Assembly (NCBI RefSeq): GCF_000499845.2
Contig: NW_027174142.1
Span: 21,526-85,525, forward strand
Source of the DNA: Phaseolus vulgaris
Lineage: Eukaryota > Streptophyta > Magnoliopsida > Fabales > Fabaceae
Reading direction: 5' to 3'
Length of the DNA stretch: 64,000 nt
In this document: positions 23,829 through 34,064 of the stretch, piece after piece
Numbering within the stretch: the first letter of the stretch is position 1
How the letters are laid out: the number at the start of each line of letters is the position of its first letter
Notes under the pieces: generated by a model
Database searches by the model: none
The model's input: the letters and a program-made list of their open reading frames with translations, nothing else
What the model was told of the DNA's origin: nothing
Made by a program: the position numbers and the translations under genes

Positions 23829-26800
23829 GTGCCATTCCGTCGACACGACACATGAAGGTGAAGTTGCCATCGATGGAAGGGGTGGTGATCACGATAAAGT
23901 CTGATCAGAAAGAAGCGAAAAGGTGCTATGAGAATAGCCTGAAGAATAAAAGATCAGTGAGCTATGTTACAACCACCCCACCTCCCGGTGTGAAGCCCAG
24001 ACCGCCGGTAACGGAGGAGGCCGCTGGAAGGGACGTAGAGATGATAGACGCAGAGCTGGGGGAGAGGAATGCTGGCCTGGAGGAGGAAGAGGCGCGGAAT
24101 CGCCCCGAGGAAGCGAGAGAACTGGGAATCGCCAAGGCGGTGATCGCCAGAGAATCCAGGCCCAAACCTGTCGAGCAGTGGCTCGAAAAGGAGATCGGAG
24201 GGAAAATCTTCAAGCTGGGAAGATCTCTGGAAGTCGATCTCCAAGACCAGATCGCCAAGGTGATTGAGCGGCATCTGGACGCGTTTGCATGGTCCGCCTC
24301 GGACATGCCCGGGATTGATCCCGACTTTCTGTGCCATCATCTGGCAATGGACAACATGGTGAGACCAGTGCGACAAAGGAGAAGGAAATTCAACGAGGAA
24401 AGGAGGCAGGCGATCAGGGACGAAACCCAGAAACTCCTCGCCGCAGGCCACATCAGGGAAGTCCAGTACCCTGAATGGTTGGCGAATGTCGTACTGGTGA
24501 AGAAGAGCAACGGGAAATGGCGCATGTGCGTCGATTTCACTGATCTGAATAAAGCTTGCCCAAAGGATTCATATCCTTTACCAAGCATTGATGCCCTGGT
24601 TGATAGTGCTGCAGGGTGCAAGCTGCTGAGTTTCCTGGACGCCTTCTCGGGCTATAATCAGATCAAGATGCATCCCATGGATGAAGAAAAAACAGCCTTC
24701 ATGACGGAGAGGTCGTGCTACTGCTATAAGGTGATGCCCTTTGGGCTGAAGAACGCGGGGGCCACGTACCAGAGGTTGATGGATCGAGTACTTGCACCAA
24801 TGCTGGGAAGGAACGTGCAAGCTTACGTCGATGACATGGTCGTGACCTCGCAGGAGAAAAACAAGCACGTTGCAGACTTGGAAGAATTGTTCACGACGAT
24901 CGCCAAGTTCAAGTTGAAGCTCAACCCGGAGAAATGCATTTTCGGCGTGGAGGCTGGAAAATTTTTGGGTTTTCTCTTAACTGAAAGAGGAATAGAAGCT
25001 AACCCGGACAAGTGTGCCGCCATCTTGGCGATGAGAAGCCCGGCTACGGTGAAAGAGGTTCAGCAGCTGACAGGTCGGATGGCAGCCCTATCTCGCTTCG
25101 TGTCAGCTAGCGGAGAAAAGGGGCATCCCTATTTTCAGTGTCTGCGGCGCAATAACAAGTTCGTTTGGACGAAAGAGTGCGAGGAAGCTTTCGTCAAGCT
25201 GAAGGAGTATCTGGCGAGCCCGCCGGTTCTGTGCAAACCGCTGGCGGGAATCCCTCTCAGGTTGTACTTCGCTGTGACTGAGAGGGCGGTGAGTGCGGTG
25301 CTCGCCCAGGATCAAGATCAGGCTCAGAAGCCTATTTATTTTGTGAGCAAGGTGCTGCAGGGCCCAGAAACGAGATATCAGGCCCTTGAGAAGGCTGCGC
25401 TGGCTGTGGTGTTTTCGGCGAGGAGGTTGCGCCACTACTTCCACAGCTTCACAATACTGATGATGACTGACCTGCCCATCCAGAAGGTCTTGAAGAAACC
25501 TGACGTTGCGGGAAGAATGGTAAAATGGGCAGTGGAGTTGTCAGAATTTGACATTAAGTATGAGCCCCGAGGCCCGATCAAGGGGCAAATCTTTGCAGAT
25601 TTCGTAGTTGAGCTCTCATCAGAGGCGACGCGGGTTGAAGGAGATGACTTCCGTTGGGTACTCTCGGTGGATGGATCGTCGAACCAGCAGGGTAGCGGTG
25701 CTGGAGTCATATTGGAAGGACCCAACGGCGTGCTGATCGAACAATCGTTGAGATTTGCCTTCAAAGCCAGCAACAATCAAGCAGAGTACGAGGCGCTGAT
25801 CGCCGGGATTCTGCTGGCCAAGGAAATGGGAGCTAGGGTGCTGATGGCTAAGAGTGACTCGCTGCTAGTCACGGGGCAAGTAACAGGTGAGTTCCAAGCT
25901 AAAGATCCACAAATGGCGGCTTACTTGGCGTATGTGCAGGAATTGAAGAGTTTCTTTGCCTCTTTTGAAGTGGTACATGTGCCCCGAGAACAGAATGCCC
26001 GAGCTGACTTGCTTGCTAAGCTCGCCAGCTCAGGCAAGGGGGGTAGGCAGAGGACGGTGATTCAAGAAACTCTGAAGACGCCGAGGGCGTTTGTAGCAGA
26101 TCACCTGGTCCTTCAGATAAGCAAGCCGACGGAGAAAGCAGCGAGAAGCCATAAGTCTTTGACGCAGGAAACTCTGAGATCGCCGAGAATCAGAGCATGC
26201 CGAGGAGAGAAGGTGGACGTGATGCAGGTCTGCGCCACCCATGAGCCAGACACTTGGATAACACAGTACAAGCGGTGCTTGGCGGATGGCCTCCTCCCGC
26301 TGGATCCAACAGAAGCCAGGAAGGTAAAGAAAAATTCCAGCAAGTATACATTGATTGATGGTGATCTGTACAGGTTTGGGTTCACTCACCCACTCCTGGA
26401 ATGTATACACGGCGAGAAGTGCACGAGAATTATGGCAGAGCTCCACGAAGGAATATGTGGAAGTCACGTCGGGGGTCGAGCTCTGGCCGCGAGGACTCTC
26501 CGTGCAGGCTACTATTGGCCATCCATGAGAGAAGATTGCAAGAAGTATGCCCAGTGCTGCAAACAATGCCAGCAGCACGCCGATTGGCATAAGGCACCTC
26601 CCGAGGAGTTGAAGTCGATCTATAGCCCTTGGCCGTTTCATACTTGGGGAATCGACATCCTGGGACCTTTCCCGCTGGCGATCAGGCAGATGAAGTACTT
26701 GGTGGTGGCGATTGAGTATTTCACCAAGTGGATCGAAGCAGAACCAGTGGCCCAGATCACCGCACACAAGATCGAAGGTTTTGTATGGAAGAACATTGTG

Positions 26801-27481
26801 TGCCGGTTTGGAGTGCCTAAGCGCCTGGTGTCAGATAATGGGACGCAATTTGCAAGCCACCTGTTGAAGAAGCTTTGTGAAGGGGTTGGAATTCAACAAG
26901 TGTTTGCATCCGTCGAGCACCCTCAGACGAATGGCCAGGTGGAATCAGCTAATCGGGTGTTGTTGAGAGGTTTGAAGAGAAGGCTTGAGAAAGCCAAGGG
27001 AAGTTGGGCTGAAGAGGTGCCCCGTATAGTCTGGGCGTACCACACCACCGAGCAGTCAGGAACCCATGAGACCCCGTTTAGCTTGGTCTATGGGTGTGAT
27101 GCCATGATTCCGGTGGAGATCCAGGAAAGCTCGCCGAGATTCCAGAACTTCGTAGAGGAAGACTCGAATGAAGAAAGAAGGCTGAACCTGGATCTGCTGG
27201 ATGAAGTCAGGGAGGAGGCAAGGCTGAAGGCTGAGGCGGTGAAGAGAAGGGTCGAGCGAAGGTACAACTCAAAGGTGATGCCAAGGCAGTTTAGAGAAGG
27301 CGATCTGGTGATGAGGAAGGCCCACCAGTACGAGATGGAGAATAAACTATCACCCAAGTGGACTGAACCGTTCAGAATAACCGAGGCACTCGGGAACGGA
27401 GCCTACCGCTTAGAGACGCTGGAAGGAGGGGCGATCCCTCGTACCTGGAACGCCACACACCTGAAGTTGTACTATAGTTGA
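23786..27481 (+). CDS. Pol: protease end, reverse transcriptase, RNase H (two), integrase (element A)
   Basis: No ATG start: homology begins with AYNILLGRPPLNRIG, the carboxy half of protease, and the frame is reached only by shifting from gag near 23783. Using 23801 as residue 1, RT spans roughly 150-420 with the catalytic YVDD at 342 (24824-24835). A first RNase H-like domain (about 450-600) has lost much of the usual catalytic pattern. An archaeal-type RNase H begins near 618 with the acidic set SVDGSS, QAEYEA, KSDSLL and NARADLLAK. Integrase has the HHCC finger (HEG, SHVGG, CKQCQQ) and catalytic D952, D1012, E1048 with 35 residues between the last two. It ends in a GPY/F-like module (KWTEPFRI...GAYRL) with no chromodomain. 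The dual RNase H places it in the Tat lineage. All catalytic residues appear intact apart from the frameshift that separates it from gag. Confidence 0.93.
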   Translation, partial: AYNILLGRPPLNRIGAIPSTRHMKVKLPSMEGVVITIKSDQKEAKRCYENSLKNKRSVSYVTTTPPPGVKPRPPVTEEAAGRDVEMIDAELGERNAGLEEEEARNRPEEARELGIAKAVIARESRPKPVEQWLEKEIGGKIFKLGRSLEVDLQDQIAKVIERHLDAFAWSASDMPGIDPDFLCHHLAMDNMVRPVRQRRRKFNEERRQAIRDETQKLLAAGHIREVQYPEWLANVVLVKKSNGKWRMCVDFTDLNKACPKDSYPLPSIDALVDSAAGCKLLSFLDAFSGYNQIKMHPMDEEKTAFMTERSCYCYKVMPFGLKNAGATYQRLMDRVLAPMLGRNVQAYVDDMVVTSQEKNKHVADLEELFTTIAKFKLKLNPEKCIFGVEAGKFLGFLLTERGIEANPDKCAAILAMRSPATVKEVQQLTGRMAALSRFVSASGEKGHPYFQCLRRNNKFVWTKECEEAFVKLKEYLASPPVLCKPLAGIPLRLYFAVTERAVSAVLAQDQDQAQKPIYFVSKVLQGPETRYQALEKAALAVVFSARRLRHYFHSFTILMMTDLPIQKVLKKPDVAGRMVKWAVELSEFDIKYEPRGPIKGQIFADFVVELSSEATRVEGDDFRWVLSVDGSSNQQGSGAGVILEGPNGVLIEQSLRFAFKASNNQAEYEALIAGILLAKEMGARVLMAKSDSLLVTGQVTGEFQAKDPQMAAYLAYVQELKSFFASFEVVHVPREQNARADLLAKLASSGKGGRQRTVIQETLKTPRAFVADHLVLQISKPTEKAARSHKSLTQETLRSPRIRACRGEKVDVMQVCATHEPDTWITQYKRCLADGLLPLDPTEARKVKKNSSKYTLIDGDLYRFGFTHPLLECIHGEKCTRIMAELHEGICGSHVGGRALAARTLRAGYYWPSMREDCKKYAQCCKQCQQHADWHKAPPEELKSIYSPWPFHTWGIDILGPFPLAIRQMKYLVVAIEYFTKWIEAEPVAQITAHKIEGFVWKNIVCRFGVPKRLVSDNGTQFASHLLKKLCEGVGIQQVFASVEHPQTNGQVESANRVLLRGLKRRLEKAKGSWAEEVPRIVWAYHTTEQSGTHETPFSLVYGCDAMIPVEIQESSPRFQNFVEEDSNEERRLNLDLLDEVREEARLKAEAVKRRVERRYNSKVMPRQFREGDLVMRKAHQYEMENKLSPKWTEPFRITEALGNGAYRLETLEGGAIPRTWNATHLKLYYS

Positions 27482-28895
27482 GAGCTTTGTAAGTAAAGAC
27501 GAACACAAATGTTATATTACAATGTCTCTGTTAAAACAGTTTCAAGGGGGCACTCTTTTTTCCCTAAGGAGGGTTTTTAATGAGGCCACCCAATAAAGAA
27601 GAGTTTTCGAAGTATAAGGTGTTTTCAGATTGCATGTGTGATATTTTCAAAAGTTTTGAAGAAAGACCTTGTCATTTGTACATGATTTAAGGCAAGAAAA
27701 GGCATATCGCGTGCTTTCTAAAAGATTTTAAGTCCTCATCGTTTTCCGGCGATCGGAGGCACCAGTTAAGTTGTCAAAGTCCTCATCGTCTTTCAGCGAT
27801 CGGAGGCACCAAATGAAAGACCTCAACGCCCGCGCGCGTTTTGAGGCAAGTTAAAGACCTCCTCGCCGTTGAGCGAGTGCAGGCGAGAAAGAGAAAAAGT
27901 CCTCCGTGTTTCTGGGAGCGAGAAGATGTAACTCCTGGGGCAATGTAGAGGCAAGTTAAAGACCTCCTCGCCGTCGAGCGGGTACAGGCGAGAAAGGTCC
28001 TCAGTGCATCCAGGGGGGAGGAGATGTACACCCTGGGCAAGTTGAGGCACCGTATCCTTATCGCCGTTGCGCGAGCTAAGGCCAGTTAAAGACCTCCTCG
28101 CCGTTGAGCGAGTGCAGGCGAGAAAGAGAAAGGTCCTCAGTGCATCCGGGGGGGAGGAGATGTACACCCTGGGCAAGTTAAGGCACCATATAAAGTCCTT
28201 ATCGCCGTTGTGCGAACTAAGGCCCATTAAAGACCTTCTCGCCGATGAGCGAGTTCAGGCGAGTCGAAGACCTTCTCGCTTACATGCGAGCGTAGGCAAG
28301 ATAAAATCCTTCTCGTCTTGAACGAGTTCAGGTGTGGCGAAGAGGGTGGAAGAAGTTGAAAGGCGGCTAAGGTAGGTTCGAAGAGAACGCCTAGTCAGCC
28401 GGTCTTTTGCTCTGAAGTTCAGGGGGGCAAAGGAAGATCCCAAAGGGCGTTTCTACCCCAGATAAAGAAACGATTGCCAAAGCACGGGGCCAGGAAAAGC
28501 TGGTGTTGCCAAGAGGTCTTGGCGATCGGGAAAAGTTCAAACACGGCAAGAAGATTGAAAGACTTGTTTGATAAAGCAGGTCGAGTGGGACGTTGTTTGA
28601 ACCGATGATTGAGTTACAGTTTGTTGCTTGGAAGCTGTTCTTATGATCAGGTTAGTGCCTCAAGAGCACGAGTTGTTTGAAGCGATTATTGCTTAAGTTT
28701 GAATTGACTCAAGGCAGTTACGTCAAAGGCCGCATTTGCAAAATCGCTAAGTTAGAATCGACAAAGTTAAACACACAAAGAAGGCTAAAGCGCTCAAAAG
28801 AAGTCAGAAGAAAGAATATCCAAGTCTTGTGATTAAAATAAGCGTCTGTTCAAAGCACATATGCAAGAGTTTTTACAAGGTAAATACAAGTGAAT
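27482..28895 (+). other. Non-coding region between pol and antisense gene (element A)
   Basis: No credible coding frame. It includes a T-rich stretch just after pol, the repeat block at 27720-28340, and about 500 bp of unremarkable sequence up to the end of the antisense gene. Part of it (around 28430-28460) is recognisably homologous, inverted, to element B at 59780-59831. Confidence 0.75.
27720..28340 (+). repeat. Degenerate tandem repeats in 3' region of element A
   Basis: Imperfect units built around AAAGACCTCCTCGCCGTTGA, a GCGAGTGCAGGCGAGAAAG hairpin-like segment, GTCCTCAGTGCATCC and GGGGAGGAGATGTACACCCT. The AAAGACCTCC start recurs at about 27853, 27958 and 28088 (105 and 130 bp apart), with shorter versions beyond. 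A pair of TCCTCATCGTYTTNCRGCGATCGGAGGCACC units precedes it. The same motif vocabulary appears inverted at 63370-64000. Confidence 0.85.
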
Positions 28896-31534
28896 TTATA
28901 AAGAAGTAGATGGGGTGGAATTGGTTGAGCCTTCGGCGGGAACGACCTTTCCATCTACTACTTCGTTGTTTAACGACACCATGCTGAGGTCGAGATCGGG
29001 GAATAGGCATGCGAATTGCTCCCGAGCGGCTTCGAATCCAGCAGTCAAAATCTGAGCAGAATTTAGCTTAAGTTCTTCAAATTGTCCTTGAAGCTCTTCA
29101 ACCTGTTTCTTGAGCTCCTTGTTCTGCTGCCCCTGCTCTTCAACCTGTTTTTGGAGTTGTTTGTTGGTCTCTTGAGCACGGAGAAGGTCGTCAGTAACCT
29201 TCTTGGATTCTGTTTGAGCTTGGGCCAACTCGGCAGTCATCTTCCTTTTCTCCTTGTTTGCCTCGGCGAGATCAGCCATGGCGTCGTCTCTCGCTTTCTC
29301 TACTTGCCCAAGTAGCTTCTCGCGGTCGATTGACCTTTGCTCCAGTTTTTGTACCTTATCGGCATTAGCTTGAATGTGAGCCTCCAGGTCGCTCGCCTTG
29401 GTGCGCAGAGGCACGATTTTGCTTTCTAGCTCGACTTTCTCTTGGGCAAGTTCATGGACTTTGCGGCGAAGGTCAGCAGCTTCCTTGCGCGCCAGCCTAA
29501 GCTCGGTACTCAGGGCATCCTCTACTCGAGAGTGTTCCATTTCCGCGAGCGTCAGGCTGAATGACACCTTCTCCACCTCAACCTTCATAGTGCTATTTTC
29601 GGTCTTGAGGTTGTAGAGATCGTCTTGAAGCCGCCTGGTGGAGCTCTCCACAGCCCTCGTTATGATCGATGGGATATCCTCTGCAATGGTTTTGAGTTTG
29701 GCGGTCAGAGGTTCCCACATCCTTGTGACTTCAAGGGAAAGGTTGGATGCCTGGAGAGGCGCCAGGGTGGCTTGTGGAGGGTTCTCGCCGCCACCTTCCT
29801 TAGCAGGATTTTCAGTGTTTGCTTCCTGGCGTGGCGACGCAACCGGGGACTCGGTAATTAAAATTGGAGAGGTGTGAGCTACCTCATCCCCGGTCGGAAC
29901 GTTCTCTGCAGCTGAAGCGTTTGAAGGAGGACCCCCTCCATCTGAGATATGGGGCGTAGAGGCACTTGGGGGGTCCTCCAGAAAGTTTGGCTCTTGAGCC
30001 TCAGCTGCTGGTGGCGCAGTGGCCACTGGAGTTGCTTGGACTGGTGGTGAAGGGGCTGGTGGTGTTGGCGATGAGGGAGGAGGAGCGGGTGTTGATGGTG
30101 GTGTTGAAGCTGGAAGAGGGGGTGGGGCAGGTGGTGAAGGTGGTGCCACCCTTTTCCTCTTTGTAACGAGGCCATCCTCAGTGACCTCGTCGTCCTCTTC
30201 CTCCTCCTCTTGGACGATTTGGGGGGCTTTTCGCTTTGGTCTCTTAAGGACCAGTTTCTTTCGTTGGGTGGGTTCCTTGGGCGGTGATCGCCTATGAACG
30301 ATAGCCTTCTCGACCGCCGAGTTGGGAACCGTCTGAGAACCGGTCGCCAACCCGTGGTTTCGGGCGAGCGCCTTTAAGTCGGCGAGCATGTTTTTACCCA
30401 ACATATTATCTGCATGAAACGAAAATGCATGAGTTAGCTCAGAGAAGAAAGAGATGGGTGTATGAGGCAATGAAACAGCAAAACAGGTATATGCAAAAAA
30501 AAAAGGTAAAACCAAAGTCTTGTGCGTATCGCACAAGACGCCCAGAAACAGTATCAGAAGCAATATCAAAACAAGAGTGTAGCACCCTAACCTATTTGGA
30601 ATTCTAGCTGGTCCTCAAAGAATTCGAAGGAGATCAGGGTGGGGGTCAGGAATGTTATGTTGGCATCCGACACCCTCTTCCAGAATAGGCAGAGGTCTCG
30701 ATCCAAAGCTCCCATGCTATCAGGACTTTTGGGCCTCCTGAAGCAGCTTTTGGACTCCTTTTTCCCCTTGTCCACCCAGTACAAGGGGAAACCGTCGAGA
30801 AGGGAAGTGTCTTTATCGTTTGCGCGAACCTGGATGAACTTTCCCTTCCAGTCCTTGTATGATTGCTGGAAGATGGTAAAAATGGATCTCCCAGCAATGG
30901 CATTCAGGCTGACCCACAGGCGGTCTCCTGGGTGTTTGGCCTCAAAAAGGAACAAAAACACGTCCACCGACGCAGGCAGCCCCAGGTGGTCGCACGTTAT
31001 TTGAAAGGCTCGAACAAACGCCCAGCTGTTGGGGTGAAGCTGGGCGGCAGCAATGTTGAGCTCGGTCAAGAGTTCCCTCTCGAATCGGGTGAGGGGAAAT
31101 CTGAGTTTGACTTTCTTGAAGAAAGTTGTGTAAACAAAGCAAAAGGGCCCGTCGGCGCTCACTTTGTCATCAGCGCATACTGGCAGAGCGGCGGGGCAAG
31201 GCAGCACCATCATCCTTTCATCGTGCTCCTTGTGAAACGATTGATAGGCCTCATCCCCCTTTGTCAACCGCAGAACTGCTCCCGCAGTGTTCACCGACGA
31301 GGTCTCCTTTAGAAGGGTCGGGGTGGCCCAAGGATATAGTGATTTGAAGTCTGGCAGAGGCACGGGGGCTCCTCCAGCGTTTGGTGGAGTCGCCTGGGCC
31401 AGAGCAGTTTGGGAAGAAGCAGGCCTCTCAGCCTGCGAAGAGGGAGCGCCACGAACTTAGGTTGGGTCGTGCGCTTGTGAAGAAGGGTTTCGTGCTGATG
31501 GAGGGGGGTTCGGGGTGATCTTTGTGCGAGTCAT
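28896..31534 (-). pseudogene. Antisense gene of Tat element A (Transposase_28-like), two coding exons, premature stop
   Basis: Read on the minus strand from ATG 31534-31532. Exon 1 (31534-30592) and exon 2 (30409-28896) join in phase across a GT-AG intron, giving 819 codons with the stop. Codon 26 is TAA (31459-31457), so this copy is interrupted; the frame continues open on both sides of it. Residues ~60-315 form the conserved domain (RFPLTRFERELLTELNIA...HPNSWAFVRAFQ...FLFLFEAKHPGDR), which resembles Pfam 'putative gypsy type transposon' (Transposase_28). Exon 2 encodes a basic stretch, a Pro/Ser/Ala-rich linker, then a long coiled coil (VEKARDDAMADLAEANKEKR region) and a conserved end (FPDLDLS...NEVVDGKVVP). 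The function of such antisense ORFs is not established. The same gene, more decayed, is in element B at 56518-58816. Confidence 0.8.
30410..30591 (-). other. Coding intron of antisense gene (element A)
   Basis: 182 bp, donor ATAG|GTTAGG and acceptor TTTCATGCAG|ATAATATG. It interrupts a codon after its first base (G+AT gives Asp). The equivalent intron in element B has the same phase and the same exon borders (ATAG| and |ATACGATG). Inferred from sequence; no transcript evidence. Confidence 0.75.
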
Positions 31535-31542
31535 GATAGCAA

Positions 31543-31774
31543 CTGCAAAGGAAGAAGAAAGGAAAAGCAATCAGGGGGTTACAGAGGCTGACTCGGTCAT
31601 GGAAGGAAGGTGAAACGACGAACGAATGTGAGTTCGTTGCGACGATCGACAAAGCCCTAAGTTACGCAAAAGAGAAATGGAGAAACGACCCACAGCGTAT
31701 GCACCAGGCAGTTACAGGATGATGCAAATCAGTGAAAATGCAAGGAAACCCAGTAGATGAAGGAAAGTAATTAC
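31543..31774 (-). other. Leader intron of antisense gene (element A)
   Basis: 232 bp, donor TTGAAAG|GTAATTAC and acceptor TTCCTTTGCAG|TTGCTATC with a pyrimidine-rich tract, ending eight bases before the ATG. Element B has a matching intron at 56241-56507 ending ten bases before its ATG. Confidence 0.7.
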
Positions 31775-32118
31775 CTTTCAATGATCAGGAAGACGAGGGA
31801 GGAAGATAGTGATCTGGAACTTTGAAGAGCGTCGAGAGTTTTCGCAGAGGGAAGTTAGAGCGTTTTGCAAACACGAAGAAAGGTGATGGAACAGTGGAAC
31901 GTAACGGGTTTAAGGGTTTTCGAAATGGTTTGGGGAAGCGCTAACGGCAGATGAAGATAGCCGTTGATGAGAGCCACGTGTCGAACGAAGCGCGAAGGGT
32001 TTGGTGGAGCGTCAGAGCAGCAGAAAGTACTATCGCTTGGAATTCTGCGTCAGTGCCACGTAGACCGGTGCTAACGAAGGCTCTTTCAGTCTTTTCGCTA
32101 GACAAGTCTTCGCTTAAG
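31775..32118 (-). promoter_or_regulatory. Probable promoter and first leader exon of antisense gene (element A)
   Basis: Non-coding sequence between the leader-intron donor and the polypurine tract. Position and the conserved splice sites imply that an antisense promoter must lie here or in the 3' LTR. I see no convincing TATA box. Confidence 0.4.
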
Positions 32119-32131
32119 ACTGGGGGGCTTG
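32119..32131 (+). other. Polypurine tract of element A
   Basis: ACTGGGGGGCTTG directly abuts the 3' LTR start TGTACC. It is the expected plus-strand primer site, and the matching site in B is ACTAGGGGGCTTG. Confidence 0.85.
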
Positions 32132-32925
32132 TGTACCGCCCTGGTGGTCGGGTATGATGACGTGGCACCCTGCTACAGTGTAGGCGTGTTGACAAGGCGC
32201 CAGGTTGGCAGTTAGGAAGGAAGTCGGGAGGCACGTGTAGTCGCCGATTGTTAAGTTGGCGTGTTCCGACTTCCAGTTTACCAGAATAGGCGATCGCCAG
32301 GTTGAGGATAGAGTCGCCAGATGCAGATTCAGGCGACCAAGCAGTCGGAGATCGCCAGAACAAGCACATCGCCGAAGATGAAGGAGAAGCAGATTATGAA
32401 GGCGGCCGGCGAGACCACAGGGAAGGTGTATGAAGGCCCTAACTCGCCAGTTTCAGTAGAGATCGCACTCCTAAGTTAGCTATGCACTGGGCAGTACCAT
32501 GCATAGGTAACTTAGCCAAAATGAGAGTAGAAGCAGCGCCAAGTCAGTAAGCCTCCGGATGATGGCGCGTGTACAGTTGGATACGAGCCACGTGTCCAAA
32601 TCTGTAACTGCCAGGAGAGAGAAAATCACCAGGTATATAAGAGCTCTTAACCAACTTTCTGAGGTACGCACGTTCAGTTCATACACTTTACGCTTGCGAG
32701 TGACAGAGCTGTTGAGAGAGAGAGTTTTTGCACGGTTCAGGTTCTTAGTATTTGGTGATACCGTTACTGACTTGAGCGTCGGAGTGCGATCGGCCGCAGC
32801 GGCGCCGTATCGTTTCTTTGCAGGTTCTTGAAGTAGATCCAGAGGAGGAACGAAGGTGATAAGCGGTGCGCACGTTGATCCTTTGACGAGGCACTCTCCA
32901 ACGCTCCGGTCAACAGGCAGGATCA
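32132..32925 (+). repeat. 3' LTR of element A
   Basis: 794 bp, TG...CA, nine substitutions from the 5' LTR, followed by the target duplication TATTT. TATA box at 32634-32640. Confidence 0.96.
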
Positions 32926-34064
32926 TATTTCATTTACAATCGTAGTCTATCAATTGATTGAAACACTTATGAATATCTTTGAAAAACAATTTCATGTGTT
33001 AAAATTGTGTTTTCATATATTTTTTACAATCTAAGGTCTATTAATTGATTCAAACACTTATGATACCTTTGAAAAACCATTTCATGTGTTCAAATTGTAT
33101 TTTGATATGTTTAATACTTCTTTTACAATCTAAGGTCTATTAACTGATTGAAACACTTATGATAGATATCTTTGAAAAACAATTTCATGTGTTAAAATTG
33201 TGTTTTGATATGTTTAATACTTCTTTCATTTACAATCCAAGGTTTTATAACCTAGAAAACTATAAGAAAGTGAATGTTCTGTATAATAATAGTTTAAAAG
33301 TATCTTAACTATCGAAAACAAGCGTATTACTTAACTAAATGTTTGCAACTTGTTCTTTTCGCTATTAATTGATTAAAAACACTTATGATATCTTTGAAAA
33401 CCAATTTCATGTGTTAAAATTGTGCTTTGATATGTTTAATATTTCTTTTACAATCTTAGTCTATTAATTGATTGAAACACATATGAATATCTTTGAAAAA
33501 CAATTTCATGTTTTAAAATTGTGTTTTCATATATTTTTTACAATCTATGGTCTATTAATTGATTCAAACACTTATGATACCTTTGAAAAACCATTTCATG
33601 TGTTCAAATTGTATTTTGATATGTTTAATACTTCTTTTACAATCTAAGGTGTATTAACTGATTGAAACACTTATGATAGATATCTTTGAAAAACAATTTC
33701 ATGTGTTAAAATTGTGTTTTGATATGTTTAATACTTCTTTCATTTACAATCCAAGGTTTTATAACCTAGGAAACTATAAGAAAGTGAATGTTCTGTATAA
33801 TAATAGTTTAAAAGTATCTTAAGTATCGAAAACAAGCGTATTACTTAACTAAATGTTTGCAACTTGTTCTTTTCGATATTAATTGATTCAAAACACTTAT
33901 GATATCTTTGAAAACCAATTTCATGTGTGAAAATTGTGCTTTGATATGATTAATATTTCTTTTACAATCTTAGTCTATTAATTGATTGAAACACTTATGA
34001 ATATCTTTGAAAAACAATTTCATGTGTTAAAATTGTGTTTTCATATATTTTTTACAATCTAAGG
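32926..34064 (+). repeat. Satellite array block 3
   Basis: About 2.2 HOR units in the same orientation. A clean unit here gives subunit starts at 33010, 33100, 33203, 33425 and 33524, that is 90, 103, 222 and 99 bp, total 514. It ends at the TAAGG target site of the solo LTR. Confidence 0.93.

Larger units (their letters stand above)
20984..32925 (+). mobile_element. Complete Tat-lineage Ty3/gypsy LTR retrotransposon (element A, 11.9 kb)
   Basis: Two LTRs of exactly 794 bp (TG...CA) are flanked by the 5-bp target duplication TATTT at 20979-20983 and 32926-32930. In order it has the primer binding site, gag-protease, RT, RNase H, archaeal-type RNase H and integrase, then a repeat-rich region, an antisense gene and a polypurine tract. 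The second RNase H, the integrase without chromodomain, and an additional antisense gene between pol and the 3' LTR are traits of the Tat group (Retand/Grande/Ogre relatives). Nine LTR differences counted by eye (about 1.1%) indicate a recent insertion. A protease frameshift and a stop in the antisense gene suggest that this copy is not autonomous. Confidence 0.96.

Noticed and set aside
26030..26767. 245-codon minus-strand frame opposite pol (also 22452-23054 opposite gag)
   Set aside because: Shadow frames of a GC-rich coding region with no recognisable domain; the plus frames carry all retrotransposon motifs.
29625..30297. Several plus-strand frames opposite the antisense gene of element A
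   Set aside because: They mirror the Pro/Ser-rich and coiled-coil codons of the minus-strand gene, giving Gly/Val- and Leu-rich junk.
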